The translations under genes were made by a program, and so were the position numbers. A DNA stretch of 64,000 nucleotides from Ferrimonas sp. YFM (lineage in GTDB: Bacteria > Pseudomonadota > Gammaproteobacteria > Enterobacterales > Shewanellaceae), in contig NZ_AP027368.1 of NCBI RefSeq assembly GCF_030296015.1, positions 558,001 through 622,000 of the forward strand. Reading direction: 5' to 3'. Shown in pieces: positions 30,618-38,816 of the stretch; position 1 is the stretch's first letter, and each line of letters begins with the position of its first letter. Under the pieces are notes generated by a model. That model saw only the letters and a list, made by a program, of their open reading frames with translations. It searched no databases and had not been told where the DNA came from.

Positions 30618-31529
30618 ATGAAGCTGAAAACGACGCTGGAGCAATGGCTGACCCTGATAGAGGTGGAGCAGGCAGGCAGCATACAGGGGGCGGCTCAGGC
30701 ATTGAACAAGAGCCACACGACCCTTATCTATGCCCTGCGCAAGCTGGAACAGCAGCTGGGCATGGAGCTGATCCGGGTGGAGCAGCGACGTTCTGTGTTG
30801 ACCGATCAGGCCAGATCCTTGTTGAGGCGGGCGGTGCCTATGGTGGAGCAGGCCAGGACCCTGGAAGCGGTCAGCAGGCAAATGGCCCAGGGGGTGGAGT
30901 CGGAGATCACCCTGACGGTGGATCATCTCTGTAGTCGTCAGTGGTTGATGGAGCCGTTGTCGCGGTTTTTCGAGGCGTTTAGAGGAACGTCGGTACAGAT
31001 ACGTGAAACCTCTCTGTCAGCTACCGAACGGGCAGTGACCCAGCGTCAGGCGGATGTGGCCATCATCACCCTGCCCATAGAGAACCATCTGAGTGACCCC
31101 TTTGCCGTGGTGACCATGGTGCCGGTGGTGGCGCACAGCCATCCCCTGGCGCAGCAGAGTTCGGTGACCGTGGAGGAGTTGATCAGCCACACCCAGATCG
31201 TGGTTCGAGATCTGGGGCAGGGGGATCCCAGTGAACACCAGGATGTGGGGTGGCTGCGCTCGCAGCTCAGGGTGACGGTGGACAACTTCGATCATGCCTG
31301 GGATGCGGTCAGAGCCGGAATCGGTTTCTGCAGAATGCCGGCCCATCGGCTGCCTCAGGGGAAGCCATCTGAGGTGGTGCCGCTGACTCTGGAGGGAGGC
31401 GGCAGCTATCAGGTGCCCCTGAACCTTTGCTTGCCTAAAGGCGAGCAGACCGGGGTTGCGGCGCGGGCGCTGTACGCCATGTTGCTGGAACAGGCTCAGC
31501 AGCCATCCTTTGAGGGTAAGTATTTCTGA
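30618..31529 (+). CDS. LysR-family regulator divergent from ydhR
   Basis: A 303-residue regulator; HTH in LTLIEVEQAGSIQGAAQALNKSHTTLIYALRKLEQQLG (residues 12-50), effector domain ~90-295. The shared 93-base region carries GGTCTA (30559-30564) and TATAGACC (30610-30617), half-sites that could form a loop operator. Likely regulator of the ydhR homologue by arrangement. Confidence 0.87.
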   Translation: MKLKTTLEQWLTLIEVEQAGSIQGAAQALNKSHTTLIYALRKLEQQLGMELIRVEQRRSVLTDQARSLLRRAVPMVEQARTLEAVSRQMAQGVESEITLTVDHLCSRQWLMEPLSRFFEAFRGTSVQIRETSLSATERAVTQRQADVAIITLPIENHLSDPFAVVTMVPVVAHSHPLAQQSSVTVEELISHTQIVVRDLGQGDPSEHQDVGWLRSQLRVTVDNFDHAWDAVRAGIGFCRMPAHRLPQGKPSEVVPLTLEGGGSYQVPLNLCLPKGEQTGVAARALYAMLLEQAQQPSFEGKYF

Positions 31530-31614
31530 CGCTCAGCGACGAGTGAATCTGCCAGAGCCCCATTAAGCTCATTTCAGGATCTTAGTGAAATATGTGCTTT
31601 ATTTGGTGGTTATT

Positions 31615-31938
31615 ATGGGGATTTCATGGTTGTTTTTGATCTTGGCAGTGGCCACAGAGGTGGCGGGTACCAGTATGATGAGCGTCATGGATGATGGCGT
31701 TGCCAAATACCTGAGCCTCTATCTGCTGATCGGCTGTTCCTACTTTTTCCTGGCCAGGGCGGCGCGGCGCATCGCAATCGGGGTGGCCTATGCGGTGTGG
31801 GAGGGGGCCGGCCTGGCACTGATCACCCTGTTTTCTGTGGTGGCACTGGGACAGACAGTGACCCTGCCGGTAGCGCTGGGCCTGGGCGGTTGCCTGTTGG
31901 GATTGGTGATGGTCAACCTGGGGGAGGTGACCTCATGA
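31615..31938 (+). CDS. mdtJ: SMR-family efflux protein, MdtJ type
   Basis: A 107-residue four-helix small multidrug resistance protein. The essential membrane Glu is in LAVATEVAGTSMM (Glu15). With the next gene it forms the heterodimer MdtJI, known in E. coli to export spermidine. The ATG at 31615 gives the family's usual length; an upstream GTG at 31585, preceded by AGGA, would add 10 residues and is possible. It overlaps mdtI by ATGA. Confidence 0.82.
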   Translation: MGISWLFLILAVATEVAGTSMMSVMDDGVAKYLSLYLLIGCSYFFLARAARRIAIGVAYAVWEGAGLALITLFSVVALGQTVTLPVALGLGGCLLGLVMVNLGEVTS

Positions 31939-32249
31939 GCCCCTTTACTCTGGTGGTCGTCGCCGCGCTGCTGGACATAGGTGCCAACTTCTGTGCGACA
32001 CGCTCTGACGGCTTTGCCCGGCGCAGCTGGGCGGTGGCGACTCTGCTGTTGATCTTTTCCGCCTTTACCCTGCTGGCCCAAGCCGTTCAGGGCATGGATC
32101 TGGCCGTGGCCTATGCCAGCTGGGGCGCCATGGGAATTATCGGCACCGCTGTGGTGGGCAGGTTGCTGCTCGGCCAGAAACTCAAGCCTGTGGGCTGGTG
32201 TGGCATCGCCCTGATGACCGCGTCTGTGTTGTTGATGAAGCTGGGATGA
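31935..32249 (+). CDS. mdtI: SMR-family efflux protein, MdtI type
   Basis: A 104-residue four-helix SMR protein resembling MdtI (NFCATRSDGFARRSW, LLAQAVQGMDLAVAYASWGAMGI, LLLGQKL). At the place of the usual membrane Glu it has Asp (ALLDIGANF, Asp14). The Glu/Asp pairing across the two subunits may alter proton or polyamine coupling. Start overlaps the mdtJ stop by ATGA; a LysR gene follows after 16 bases. Confidence 0.85.
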   Translation: MSPFTLVVVAALLDIGANFCATRSDGFARRSWAVATLLLIFSAFTLLAQAVQGMDLAVAYASWGAMGIIGTAVVGRLLLGQKLKPVGWCGIALMTASVLLMKLG

Positions 32250-32265
32250 ATGATGAGGAGAAGGA

Positions 32266-33141
32266 ATGAACACCCAACAGGTATTGCACTTCACCCTGGC
32301 CGCCCGGCTGGGGTCTCTGGCCCGTGCAGGCGCCGAGCTGGGGCAGAGTCGCAGTGCTGTGAGCATGTCGATTTCGGCGCTGGAAGATCAACTTGGGGTC
32401 AGCCTGTTCCACCGCTCTGGTAATGCCATCACCCTGACTCAGATTGGGGAGGCGTTGCTGGAGGATTGTGAACGCCTGCTGGCCATGGAGAAGCGGATAA
32501 GCCGCAGGTGCCAGCTGTTTCATCAAACCGGTGAACACAGGCTGTGTATCGCCCGGGATGATGCCCTGCCAGAGTCTCTCTGGCAGGAGATTCTGATCGA
32601 GGTAAAGCGGACCTATCCCGGCCTCAGCCTGGTGGTGGTTCTGGCCACGCCCGGCGAGTTGCCCCAGCAGGTTGCTTCCGGAGCGGTGGATCTTGGCTTT
32701 GGCGTCTCCTTGCCAAGCCACCCGGAGGTGCGCCGCTGGAGCCTGGGCGAGATCAGGCTGCAGCTGGTGAGTGATGGCTCTCATCCCCTGGCTGCTCAGA
32801 AGGCGCTGACCCAGGAGGACTTGGCCCTCAATACTCAGGTCACCCTGGCCAGTGCCGGGCTGAGCGGGGTGGACACTGCCCACAGGCTCAGCAGCGACTT
32901 CCTGGGATTGTCCAGCTTCGAACAGATTCGGGACATGGTGCAGCAAGGGGTGGGGTGGGCTTGGTTACCCTCACCGCTGCTCAGCGCCAGGCTGAGACGG
33001 GAATCTCTCAAGGTATTGGACTGCCAGCCAAACCAGCAGTGGCAAAGCTATCAGGTGTGTTGTCGTCAGCAGGCCAGCCTTGGGGTGGTGAGCGAGAGCC
33101 TGTGCGACAGACTCTCGAGTTCTTTGGCGCAATACCGTTAG
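32266..33141 (+). CDS. LysR-family regulator after mdtJI
   Basis: A 291-residue regulator; HTH LAARLGSLARAGAELGQSRSAVSMSISALEDQLGVSLFHR (residues 10-50). Preceded by AGGAGAAGGA, 16 bases after mdtI, so it is probably cotranscribed. It may regulate mdtJI. Its stop overlaps, by 4 bases, the stop of the convergent LysR gene at 33138. Confidence 0.87.
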   Translation: MNTQQVLHFTLAARLGSLARAGAELGQSRSAVSMSISALEDQLGVSLFHRSGNAITLTQIGEALLEDCERLLAMEKRISRRCQLFHQTGEHRLCIARDDALPESLWQEILIEVKRTYPGLSLVVVLATPGELPQQVASGAVDLGFGVSLPSHPEVRRWSLGEIRLQLVSDGSHPLAAQKALTQEDLALNTQVTLASAGLSGVDTAHRLSSDFLGLSSFEQIRDMVQQGVGWAWLPSPLLSARLRRESLKVLDCQPNQQWQSYQVCCRQQASLGVVSESLCDRLSSSLAQYR

Positions 33142-34106
33142 CTGGCCAGTCCCAATGCCTGACGTATGTGCTGCTCGAGGATCTGTTGCAGCCAGAAGGG
33201 GGTGGTGACCCTGCCGTCACTGTCATGCCTGAGCCACAGGTAGATGGTTTTCGGGGTCTTGTAGCTCACCAGCTCATCGAACTGTTCGGAGCTGAGCTGA
33301 ATCGCCTTAAGGCCCTTAAACTCCTTGAAGAAGTTGGCGCAGGAGTCGAATTCCAGGACGGACAGGGCGTCGGATTCTTGCAGGGAGTGGGCTACGGCCC
33401 CCATATCCGAGGCGATGGAGTCCAGCTTGAAGGGCACCCCCTTGCGGCGGCAGTAGAACTTCATCGGCGACTGGCTGTTGGGGTAACAGCTGTTGCCATA
33501 GAGGATCTGCGGGTGACGGGCTATCTCCTCCAGTACCGGATTGTTCCACACCGGGTGGTTTTCCCTGGCCACCAGGAATACCTTCTTGGGGGAGGCGATC
33601 GCCTTGGAGATCACCCCATCACGCTCAGCCGGGGTAAAGCTGAGTACCGCATCGGTTCGGTTGGCCGCCAGATCATCCAGGCTGGAGTCGTTGAACATCC
33701 GCAGGTGAACACTGTGGGGGTCATCATGGGTGTCCGACGCGTGCCGCACCTTCTGAATCAGGTTGATCGCCAATTGAGGCGGTGTGGCGATATGCAAGTT
33801 CTTGTGCTGATCCATCTCCTGAAAATGGCTGATGGCTGCCACAGACTCTGACTCGCCTAAGAGCCGGCTGAGGATGGGGTAAAGGCGGCAGGAGAGCGGA
33901 GTGGGCTCGAATCCATGCTGACGCCGAATAAACAGCGGATCGGAGAACGACTGCCTTAGGGCATTCAGGCTGCGGCTGATCTTTGATGGCGGCACGTCCA
34001 GGATGCTGGCGACGGCGATGGAGTTGCCGTGCTGGAACACCAGGCAAAATACCCGGATGACAAAGAGGTTGATGTCTCTCAGTTTATCTATGTTGGTTGC
34101 TGGCAC
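33138..34106 (-). CDS. LysR-family regulator (cytochrome-associated subfamily)
   Basis: About 322 residues starting VPATNIDKLRDINLFVIRVF. The GTG at 34106 is chosen: AGGAG lies 8 bases upstream and the first conserved HTH residues follow (VASILDVPPSKISRSLNALRQSFSDPLFIRRQHGFEP). It belongs with the proteins at 21599, 34111 and 57055 by the DPLF-RRQ-GFE signature. It follows 34111-35079 after 4 bases, so two LysR genes form an operon, an unusual arrangement. Confidence 0.82.
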   Translation of the reverse strand: MPATNIDKLRDINLFVIRVFCLVFQHGNSIAVASILDVPPSKISRSLNALRQSFSDPLFIRRQHGFEPTPLSCRLYPILSRLLGESESVAAISHFQEMDQHKNLHIATPPQLAINLIQKVRHASDTHDDPHSVHLRMFNDSSLDDLAANRTDAVLSFTPAERDGVISKAIASPKKVFLVARENHPVWNNPVLEEIARHPQILYGNSCYPNSQSPMKFYCRRKGVPFKLDSIASDMGAVAHSLQESDALSVLEFDSCANFFKEFKGLKAIQLSSEQFDELVSYKTPKTIYLWLRHDSDGRVTTPFWLQQILEQHIRQALGLAS

Positions 34107-34110
34107 TCTG

Positions 34111-35079
34111 TTACTCCTCCTCGCCGGGTTCAGGCAAGACCACCGCGCTGGTGACAAATTCGCTGATGGCCGGCAGCAACCATTCGGGCAGGTTGCGTCC
34201 TCGGGGCGGGCTCAGCAGGAAGTAGCTGGGCACCCCCATGCGCTGGTGCAGCAGGTCAAATTGATCCTGTGGCAGTCGGCGCACCTTGATGTCCGACATG
34301 CGATCCAGGAATTCGGCGGCGTACTTCTGGCCTACGAAAGTCAGGCTGGATGAGTTGTCCAACTGGTCCGCCAGCTCCGTCAGGCCGCTGACCTTAACCT
34401 CCACCTCCAGGCTGCGATGGATGTCATTGGCGTACACCTCAAGGGGGTCGATGCGATCGTTGAAGGCGGGGCAGTCCGCCACAATGAAGGGGTAATCGAT
34501 GATCTCCGCCAGCTGTGGTTTCACAGAGCGTTGCCAGATGGGGTGATCATTGCCGCCGGCGACATAGAGGCCGGTTCCCTTGGTAACGAATTCGCTCTTC
34601 ACCCCTTCGGAGCTGCTGGATTCAAAGGAGATGGCCACGTCCACATTGCCATGCTGGATCTCACTGTCCACATGGTGATTGATGGGCTTGACGATAAAGG
34701 TGAAGTGCTGGCCATGCTGCTGGGCATGTTTCTGCAGGCTTCGGGACAGCTTGACGCACAATCCGGTGGGACAGGCGATGGTCAGTTCCTGTTTCAGCCT
34801 GTTGTTGTCGTCCATGTCTACGGTGCATGCCTGGCCCGCCAGCTCCAGGATCTTCTTCATCTCAGGATAGATGCGAGTGGCCATCTCACTGGGTTCGAAC
34901 CCGTACTGCTTACGGTAAAACAGCGGATCATCCAGGGCATGGCGGAGGCTGTTGAGGCAGCGGCTGATCTTGGAGGCGGGCACATTCAGGGTTTGGGCAA
35001 CACTGAGCGAGTTCAGTGACTCATATACGAGCACAAACACCTGGAATGAGAAAATATTGATGTCTTTGAGTCTGTCCAT
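34111..35079 (-). CDS. LysR-family regulator (close paralogue of 21599-22552)
   Basis: About 322 residues, starting MDRLKDINIFSFQVFVLVYESLNS; HTH SVAQTLNVPASKISRCLNSLRHALDDPLFYRKQ. The match to the LysR next to decaheme 1 runs the whole length, including PHPIWQ-like DHPIWQ and the AFNDRIDPLEVYA block. Upstream ATGs at 35091 and 35106 are possible but the homologue begins here. Its ligand is unknown. Confidence 0.82.
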   Translation of the reverse strand: MDRLKDINIFSFQVFVLVYESLNSLSVAQTLNVPASKISRCLNSLRHALDDPLFYRKQYGFEPSEMATRIYPEMKKILELAGQACTVDMDDNNRLKQELTIACPTGLCVKLSRSLQKHAQQHGQHFTFIVKPINHHVDSEIQHGNVDVAISFESSSSEGVKSEFVTKGTGLYVAGGNDHPIWQRSVKPQLAEIIDYPFIVADCPAFNDRIDPLEVYANDIHRSLEVEVKVSGLTELADQLDNSSSLTFVGQKYAAEFLDRMSDIKVRRLPQDQFDLLHQRMGVPSYFLLSPPRGRNLPEWLLPAISEFVTSAVVLPEPGEEE

Positions 35080-35391
35080 CACCGGGCCCATATCGGTTTT
35101 GTGCAACTATACGGTATTGCACATATGGGTTTCCTGATACAAATCACAGAACCGTATCGAATTCTGTACTTTCTTTATTGTTAAACAGGCTAAAACTAGC
35201 CATAAGTGACTGATTTTTTGATTCTTGCAATAAGTGAAATTGATGCTGGTTAGGGATATGTTCAATATATCAGTTGAATCCTCAAACATATTTCAGGTCG
35301 TTTTCGGCCGCATCCTCAATATTCCTGAACTCAAAAGAGTCGCGCCAGAACGCTACTTGGAATAAGGGTCGACGCTACTTCTTTGTATTTA
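35080..35391. other. 312-base intergenic region
   Basis: Between the LysR operon and the EAL gene, both on the minus strand. It is AT-rich with TTGTTAAACAGG and a repeated CGCTACTT (35350s and 35370s). It likely holds the LysR promoter and the end of the EAL transcript. No clear terminator found. Confidence 0.35.
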
Positions 35392-37362
35392 TTATGCTTC
35401 TTGGAGAGCATCCGATTTGGTCGTCTGACAGAGCTTCTGGGTAAACTGATCCGCAGGCTCTGGACGGGAGAACAGGAAGCCCTGAACCAGATCACACTGC
35501 TTGTCTTGCAGCACCTGATACTCCGCCTCGGTTTCCACCCCTTCGGCCACCACCTTGAGTCCGCCCTGATGGGCCAGGGCCAGAATCATATCTACGATGG
35601 CGGCGTTGTCCTGAATCCTGTCCAGGTTGGAGACGAAGGCGCGATCGATCTTCAGGGTGTCGATTGGCAGGCGTTTGAGATAGGAGAGGGAGGAGTAGCC
35701 GGTGCCAAAGTCATCCATGGCGATGGTGACGCCACTGGCTTTGAGCTCCTTCATGGTGTCCACCACTCTCTGAGGATCGCTGGCGGCCACCTCTTCGGTG
35801 ATCTCCAGTTCCAGCAGTCCGGGGGTGATGCGGTGGCGTGCCACGGTTTTGGCCACCAGCTGAGGGAAGCCACTGTCCTGAAACTGCTGGGCGGAGACGT
35901 TGACCGCCACGGGGCAGGTGGTGATGCCCCTGGCCTGCCATTGCGCCAACTGGCGGCAAGCCTCATTCAGTACCCAGTTGCCCAGCGGCATGATCAGGCC
36001 AGACTGCTCGGCCACGGGAATGAACTCCCCTGGGCTGACCAGCTCACCGTTTCGGCGCCAGCGTATCAGCGCTTCTGCCCCGGCCACCTGGGCACCGTTG
36101 GCGGTCACTTTGGCCTGGTAGAAAAGCTCAAACTCATCGTCTCTGAGCGCATTACGCAGGGCGCTTTCGGTTGCCAGCCAGCGCTGGGTTCGGGCGGTCA
36201 GTTCGGCGTCGTAGAAGCGGTAGATACGTCCAGGCTCCACCAGGGCGTGAATGGCGGCATCGGCGTTGCGCATCAGCCTGTCGCTGTCTGAACCATCTTG
36301 GGGGTAGCGGGTGATGCCAATCTTGACGCTCAGGTTGAGCAGGCGGTCACCGATGCAGAAGGGGTCATCGGACATGGTGGACAGGGAGCAGGCCAGTTGC
36401 TTGAGGTGCTCGGGCTCGTTGCTGCAGGTCAGTTGCACCGCCCAGGTGTCATCATTGTAGCGGTAGAGAATGGCGTCACAGGGGCTGAGGCGCAGCTTTT
36501 CCTGAATCCACTTGCCGATGTGTTGTATCACTTCGCCGCCGAAGGCGTGACCATAGGTGCCGGTGATCAGCGGGTAGCGTTCCAGCTTGAGCAACACCAG
36601 GGCACCGCTCTCTCCCTCCTGCTGGGTCTGTTGCAGTGCCTCTTCCAGGGAGCGGCGGTTGGGCAGGCCGGTCAGGCTGTCGTAGAAGGCAAAGCGGAAC
36701 AGCTGGTCCCTGTCCTTCAGTCTTGAGTAGAGGGCGACAAGAACGAAGAGGGAGACCACCACTATGGCGATGGTAAAGCCGGACAGCAGTTGAGCCAGGC
36801 GATCTACCTCGGTCAGGGCGGATTCGCTGTCCTGCATGGTCACCATGCGGATGTTGGCCTGCCACAGGTCCAGTTGTCCCTGGGCTTCGACGGCGGCGGC
36901 CTGAGCGTCGGACAGGTGTTCTCTCAGCCTGTCCCAGTCACTGTCGGGGCGGGCCATCTCCCGGTCGAAGTTGTTGGCATGCAGCTGCAGTTTGGTGAGG
37001 GTGGCGCGCAGAGCCAGTGCGTCCTGGCGACTGATGCCCAGCTTTATCAGGTAATCGATGCTGTGGTCTATCTTCTCATCTTCGAAGCGGCTGCCTGAGA
37101 GATAGGCATCCCGTTCTGTGGTGGCGTAGTAGAGATAGAGCTGGTTGACCCTGTTGCTCAGGGCCCGCTGCAGGAATCCGATGGTTTCCAGCTCAGGGAT
37201 GTGGCGCTCCACCATCTCCCGGGAGTCCTCCTGAACCATGAAGCCGGTCTTGACGCTGAGCCAGCTCATGGAGGCCAACATGGCAGTAACCAGGAGAAAC
37301 GCGGCAAACATCCATTTGGCCATGTGCTTCGATCCCAGCTTGGGTGTTCCTGTCTGCGCCAT
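35392..37362 (-). CDS. Membrane c-di-GMP phosphodiesterase with degenerate GGDEF
   Basis: A 656-residue protein: TM1 ~18-40, periplasmic helical region ~45-195 (four-helix-bundle-like), TM2 ~197-215, GGDEF-like domain in which the active-site motif is NDDTW rather than GGDEF, then a complete EAL domain (AEALIRW, LEITEEVA, MDDFGTGYSSL, KIDRAFV, AEGVET, QGFLFSRP). So it most likely only degrades c-di-GMP, perhaps with a regulatory GGDEF-like domain. Single gene. Confidence 0.9.
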   Translation of the reverse strand: MAQTGTPKLGSKHMAKWMFAAFLLVTAMLASMSWLSVKTGFMVQEDSREMVERHIPELETIGFLQRALSNRVNQLYLYYATTERDAYLSGSRFEDEKIDHSIDYLIKLGISRQDALALRATLTKLQLHANNFDREMARPDSDWDRLREHLSDAQAAAVEAQGQLDLWQANIRMVTMQDSESALTEVDRLAQLLSGFTIAIVVVSLFVLVALYSRLKDRDQLFRFAFYDSLTGLPNRRSLEEALQQTQQEGESGALVLLKLERYPLITGTYGHAFGGEVIQHIGKWIQEKLRLSPCDAILYRYNDDTWAVQLTCSNEPEHLKQLACSLSTMSDDPFCIGDRLLNLSVKIGITRYPQDGSDSDRLMRNADAAIHALVEPGRIYRFYDAELTARTQRWLATESALRNALRDDEFELFYQAKVTANGAQVAGAEALIRWRRNGELVSPGEFIPVAEQSGLIMPLGNWVLNEACRQLAQWQARGITTCPVAVNVSAQQFQDSGFPQLVAKTVARHRITPGLLELEITEEVAASDPQRVVDTMKELKASGVTIAMDDFGTGYSSLSYLKRLPIDTLKIDRAFVSNLDRIQDNAAIVDMILALAHQGGLKVVAEGVETEAEYQVLQDKQCDLVQGFLFSRPEPADQFTQKLCQTTKSDALQEA

Positions 37363-37576
37363 CCGGCTGTATCCCTGAATTCCATCGGAAGCGGCAGTGT
37401 ATCAAATTCATCATTTGTTAACCCTATTTCATTGGTTAACATGCATTTAATAATCACTAAAAGGTTCGAAACACCAATCAGATAGGGGATGCGATCTGGT
37501 AGGACCATTATGGCGGGCCGGACTGACTAACCCTGGTCCCGGGACTACACTGGGAGGGACGACTGGAGGGAGAAGC

Positions 37577-37819
37577 ATGGAACTGCACTGGATATGGGAT
37601 TGGGTTGGCTACGCCGCGTCCATCGTGGTGGCGATTTCACTGACCATGGCGGACATCAAGAAGCTGAGGTGGTGGAACCTGCTTGGGGCCGCCCTGTTCG
37701 TGCTGTACGGCTGGGCCATTGCCGCCTACCCGGTGATGCTGGTCAATGCCTTTATTGTGATCATCGATGCCTACTACCTGGTGAAGATCTATCGTCACGA
37801 GGCGGAGGAGGAGAGCTGA
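37577..37819 (+). CDS. Small inner-membrane protein (paralogue 2)
   Basis: An 80-residue protein with two or three membrane segments (WVGYAASIVVAISL, LLGAALFVLYGWAIAAYPV, LVNAFIVIIDAYYLV). It resembles the protein at 16561-16791 along the whole length. GGAGGGAGAAGC precedes the start. Function unknown. Converges with the AraC gene 3 bases away. Confidence 0.72.
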   Translation: MELHWIWDWVGYAASIVVAISLTMADIKKLRWWNLLGAALFVLYGWAIAAYPVMLVNAFIVIIDAYYLVKIYRHEAEEES

Positions 37820-37822
37820 AGA

Positions 37823-38704
37823 TCAGGTTTCCTGCTCTCGCTTGAAGGCTGCCGGGGTTTTGCCTGTGTGGCGTTTGAAGTACTTGATGAAGTGGGTGAT
37901 GTCGTCAAACCCCAGTTGGAAGGCGGCGTCCTGGACCGACAGCCCATCCATGGCCAGCTTGCGCTTGATCTCCAGGATAATCCGAAAATCGATCAGCTGC
38001 TTGGCGGTGTGGCCGCAGCAGGTTTTACATAGCTGGTTCAAACATTTGTAGCTGCTGTGCATCAACTGGGCGTACTGGCTGGCTTCCCGAATTTCGCTGT
38101 AATGCTTATCCACCAGCCGCAGGAACTCCCCGAAGCGCTCCTTCTGATGTTCACTCAGGTGGATAAGGTGACTCTCCCTCTGCTTGGTCAGTTTGAGCAG
38201 CATGGCCGACAGCAGCAGCTGCACTATGACGCCGCTGTCCGGTCCTTCGCTCAGGGCCCGGGTCATTTCGGTCAGCATTGCCCGGCAACTTTCATTCAAC
38301 TCCTCGGAGAGATGAAGCACCGGAAACGCGCTCAGGCTTTGATGCACAGGGACAAAGTAGGAGGTGCGGATGTTGGCAGAGCTGGCGGAGAAGAACTCCC
38401 GGGTCATCAGCACCAGCTTGCCCTGGATCTTCCTCTCTTTGTCGAACCCGTGTATCTGCTCTTTATTGAGGAAGATGATGCAGTCCGGCTCATACTGATA
38501 GGAGTGGAAATCGATAAAGTGCTCCCCCTCCCCCTGCTCCACAAAGATAAGGCAGAAGTGACTGACCCTGTGGGGCTGATAGGGGTTGGCGCCCTGGGCA
38601 CAGATGTCCTGGAGAAACTCCTCGAGGTCCAGTATGTCCATGCCTGTCTTACGAAGCCTGGGGCTGTCGTAGGTGATTTGGGGAATGTCGTCGATTCTAT
38701 CCAT
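37823..38704 (-). CDS. AraC-family regulator, cassette 1
   Basis: A 293-residue protein with N-terminal cupin-like sensor (~20-120, including EHFIDFHSYQYEPDCIIFLNKEQIHGF) and C-terminal AraC HTH (~195-290). It is colinear, without gaps, with the AraC protein at 40665-41546. Cys at 51, 140, 226, 229 and 230 are kept in both; three of them form LNQLCKTCCGHTAKQL inside the first HTH. It lies right after octaheme 1 and is separated from it by a terminator. Confidence 0.87.
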   Translation of the reverse strand: MDRIDDIPQITYDSPRLRKTGMDILDLEEFLQDICAQGANPYQPHRVSHFCLIFVEQGEGEHFIDFHSYQYEPDCIIFLNKEQIHGFDKERKIQGKLVLMTREFFSASSANIRTSYFVPVHQSLSAFPVLHLSEELNESCRAMLTEMTRALSEGPDSGVIVQLLLSAMLLKLTKQRESHLIHLSEHQKERFGEFLRLVDKHYSEIREASQYAQLMHSSYKCLNQLCKTCCGHTAKQLIDFRIILEIKRKLAMDGLSVQDAAFQLGFDDITHFIKYFKRHTGKTPAAFKREQET

Positions 38705-38773
38705 TAGTCGGCTTCTCGCGAGGGTCCGCTACAGTGTCTGTGCAAAAGCCCGAAGGCTTGTTGTTGAAAAAAG

Positions 38774-38800
38774 AGGTGTCAGCCTGATTCGCTGACACCT
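38774..38800 (-). terminator. Terminator after octaheme 1
   Basis: Inverted repeat AGGTGTCAGC (38774-38783) and GCTGACACCT (38791-38800), 7-base loop, followed on the minus strand by a T-run (CTTTTTTC). It separates octaheme 1 from the AraC gene. Confidence 0.8.
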
Positions 38801-38816
38801 CCCGGAGCAGGGTACC

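Noticed and set aside
35392-37362. Active diguanylate cyclase
   Set aside because: The GGDEF position reads NDDTW, so cyclase activity is unlikely; only the EAL domain looks active.
16561-37819. The two small membrane proteins as a toxin-antitoxin or SMR pair
   Set aside because: They are 21 kb apart, with no essential Glu in the first helix and no adjacent antitoxin-like gene; they are simply paralogues.
37823-38704. Possible heme motif in the AraC protein (CKTCC)
   Set aside because: The fifth residue is Cys, not His, and the protein is cytoplasmic; not a CXXCH site.
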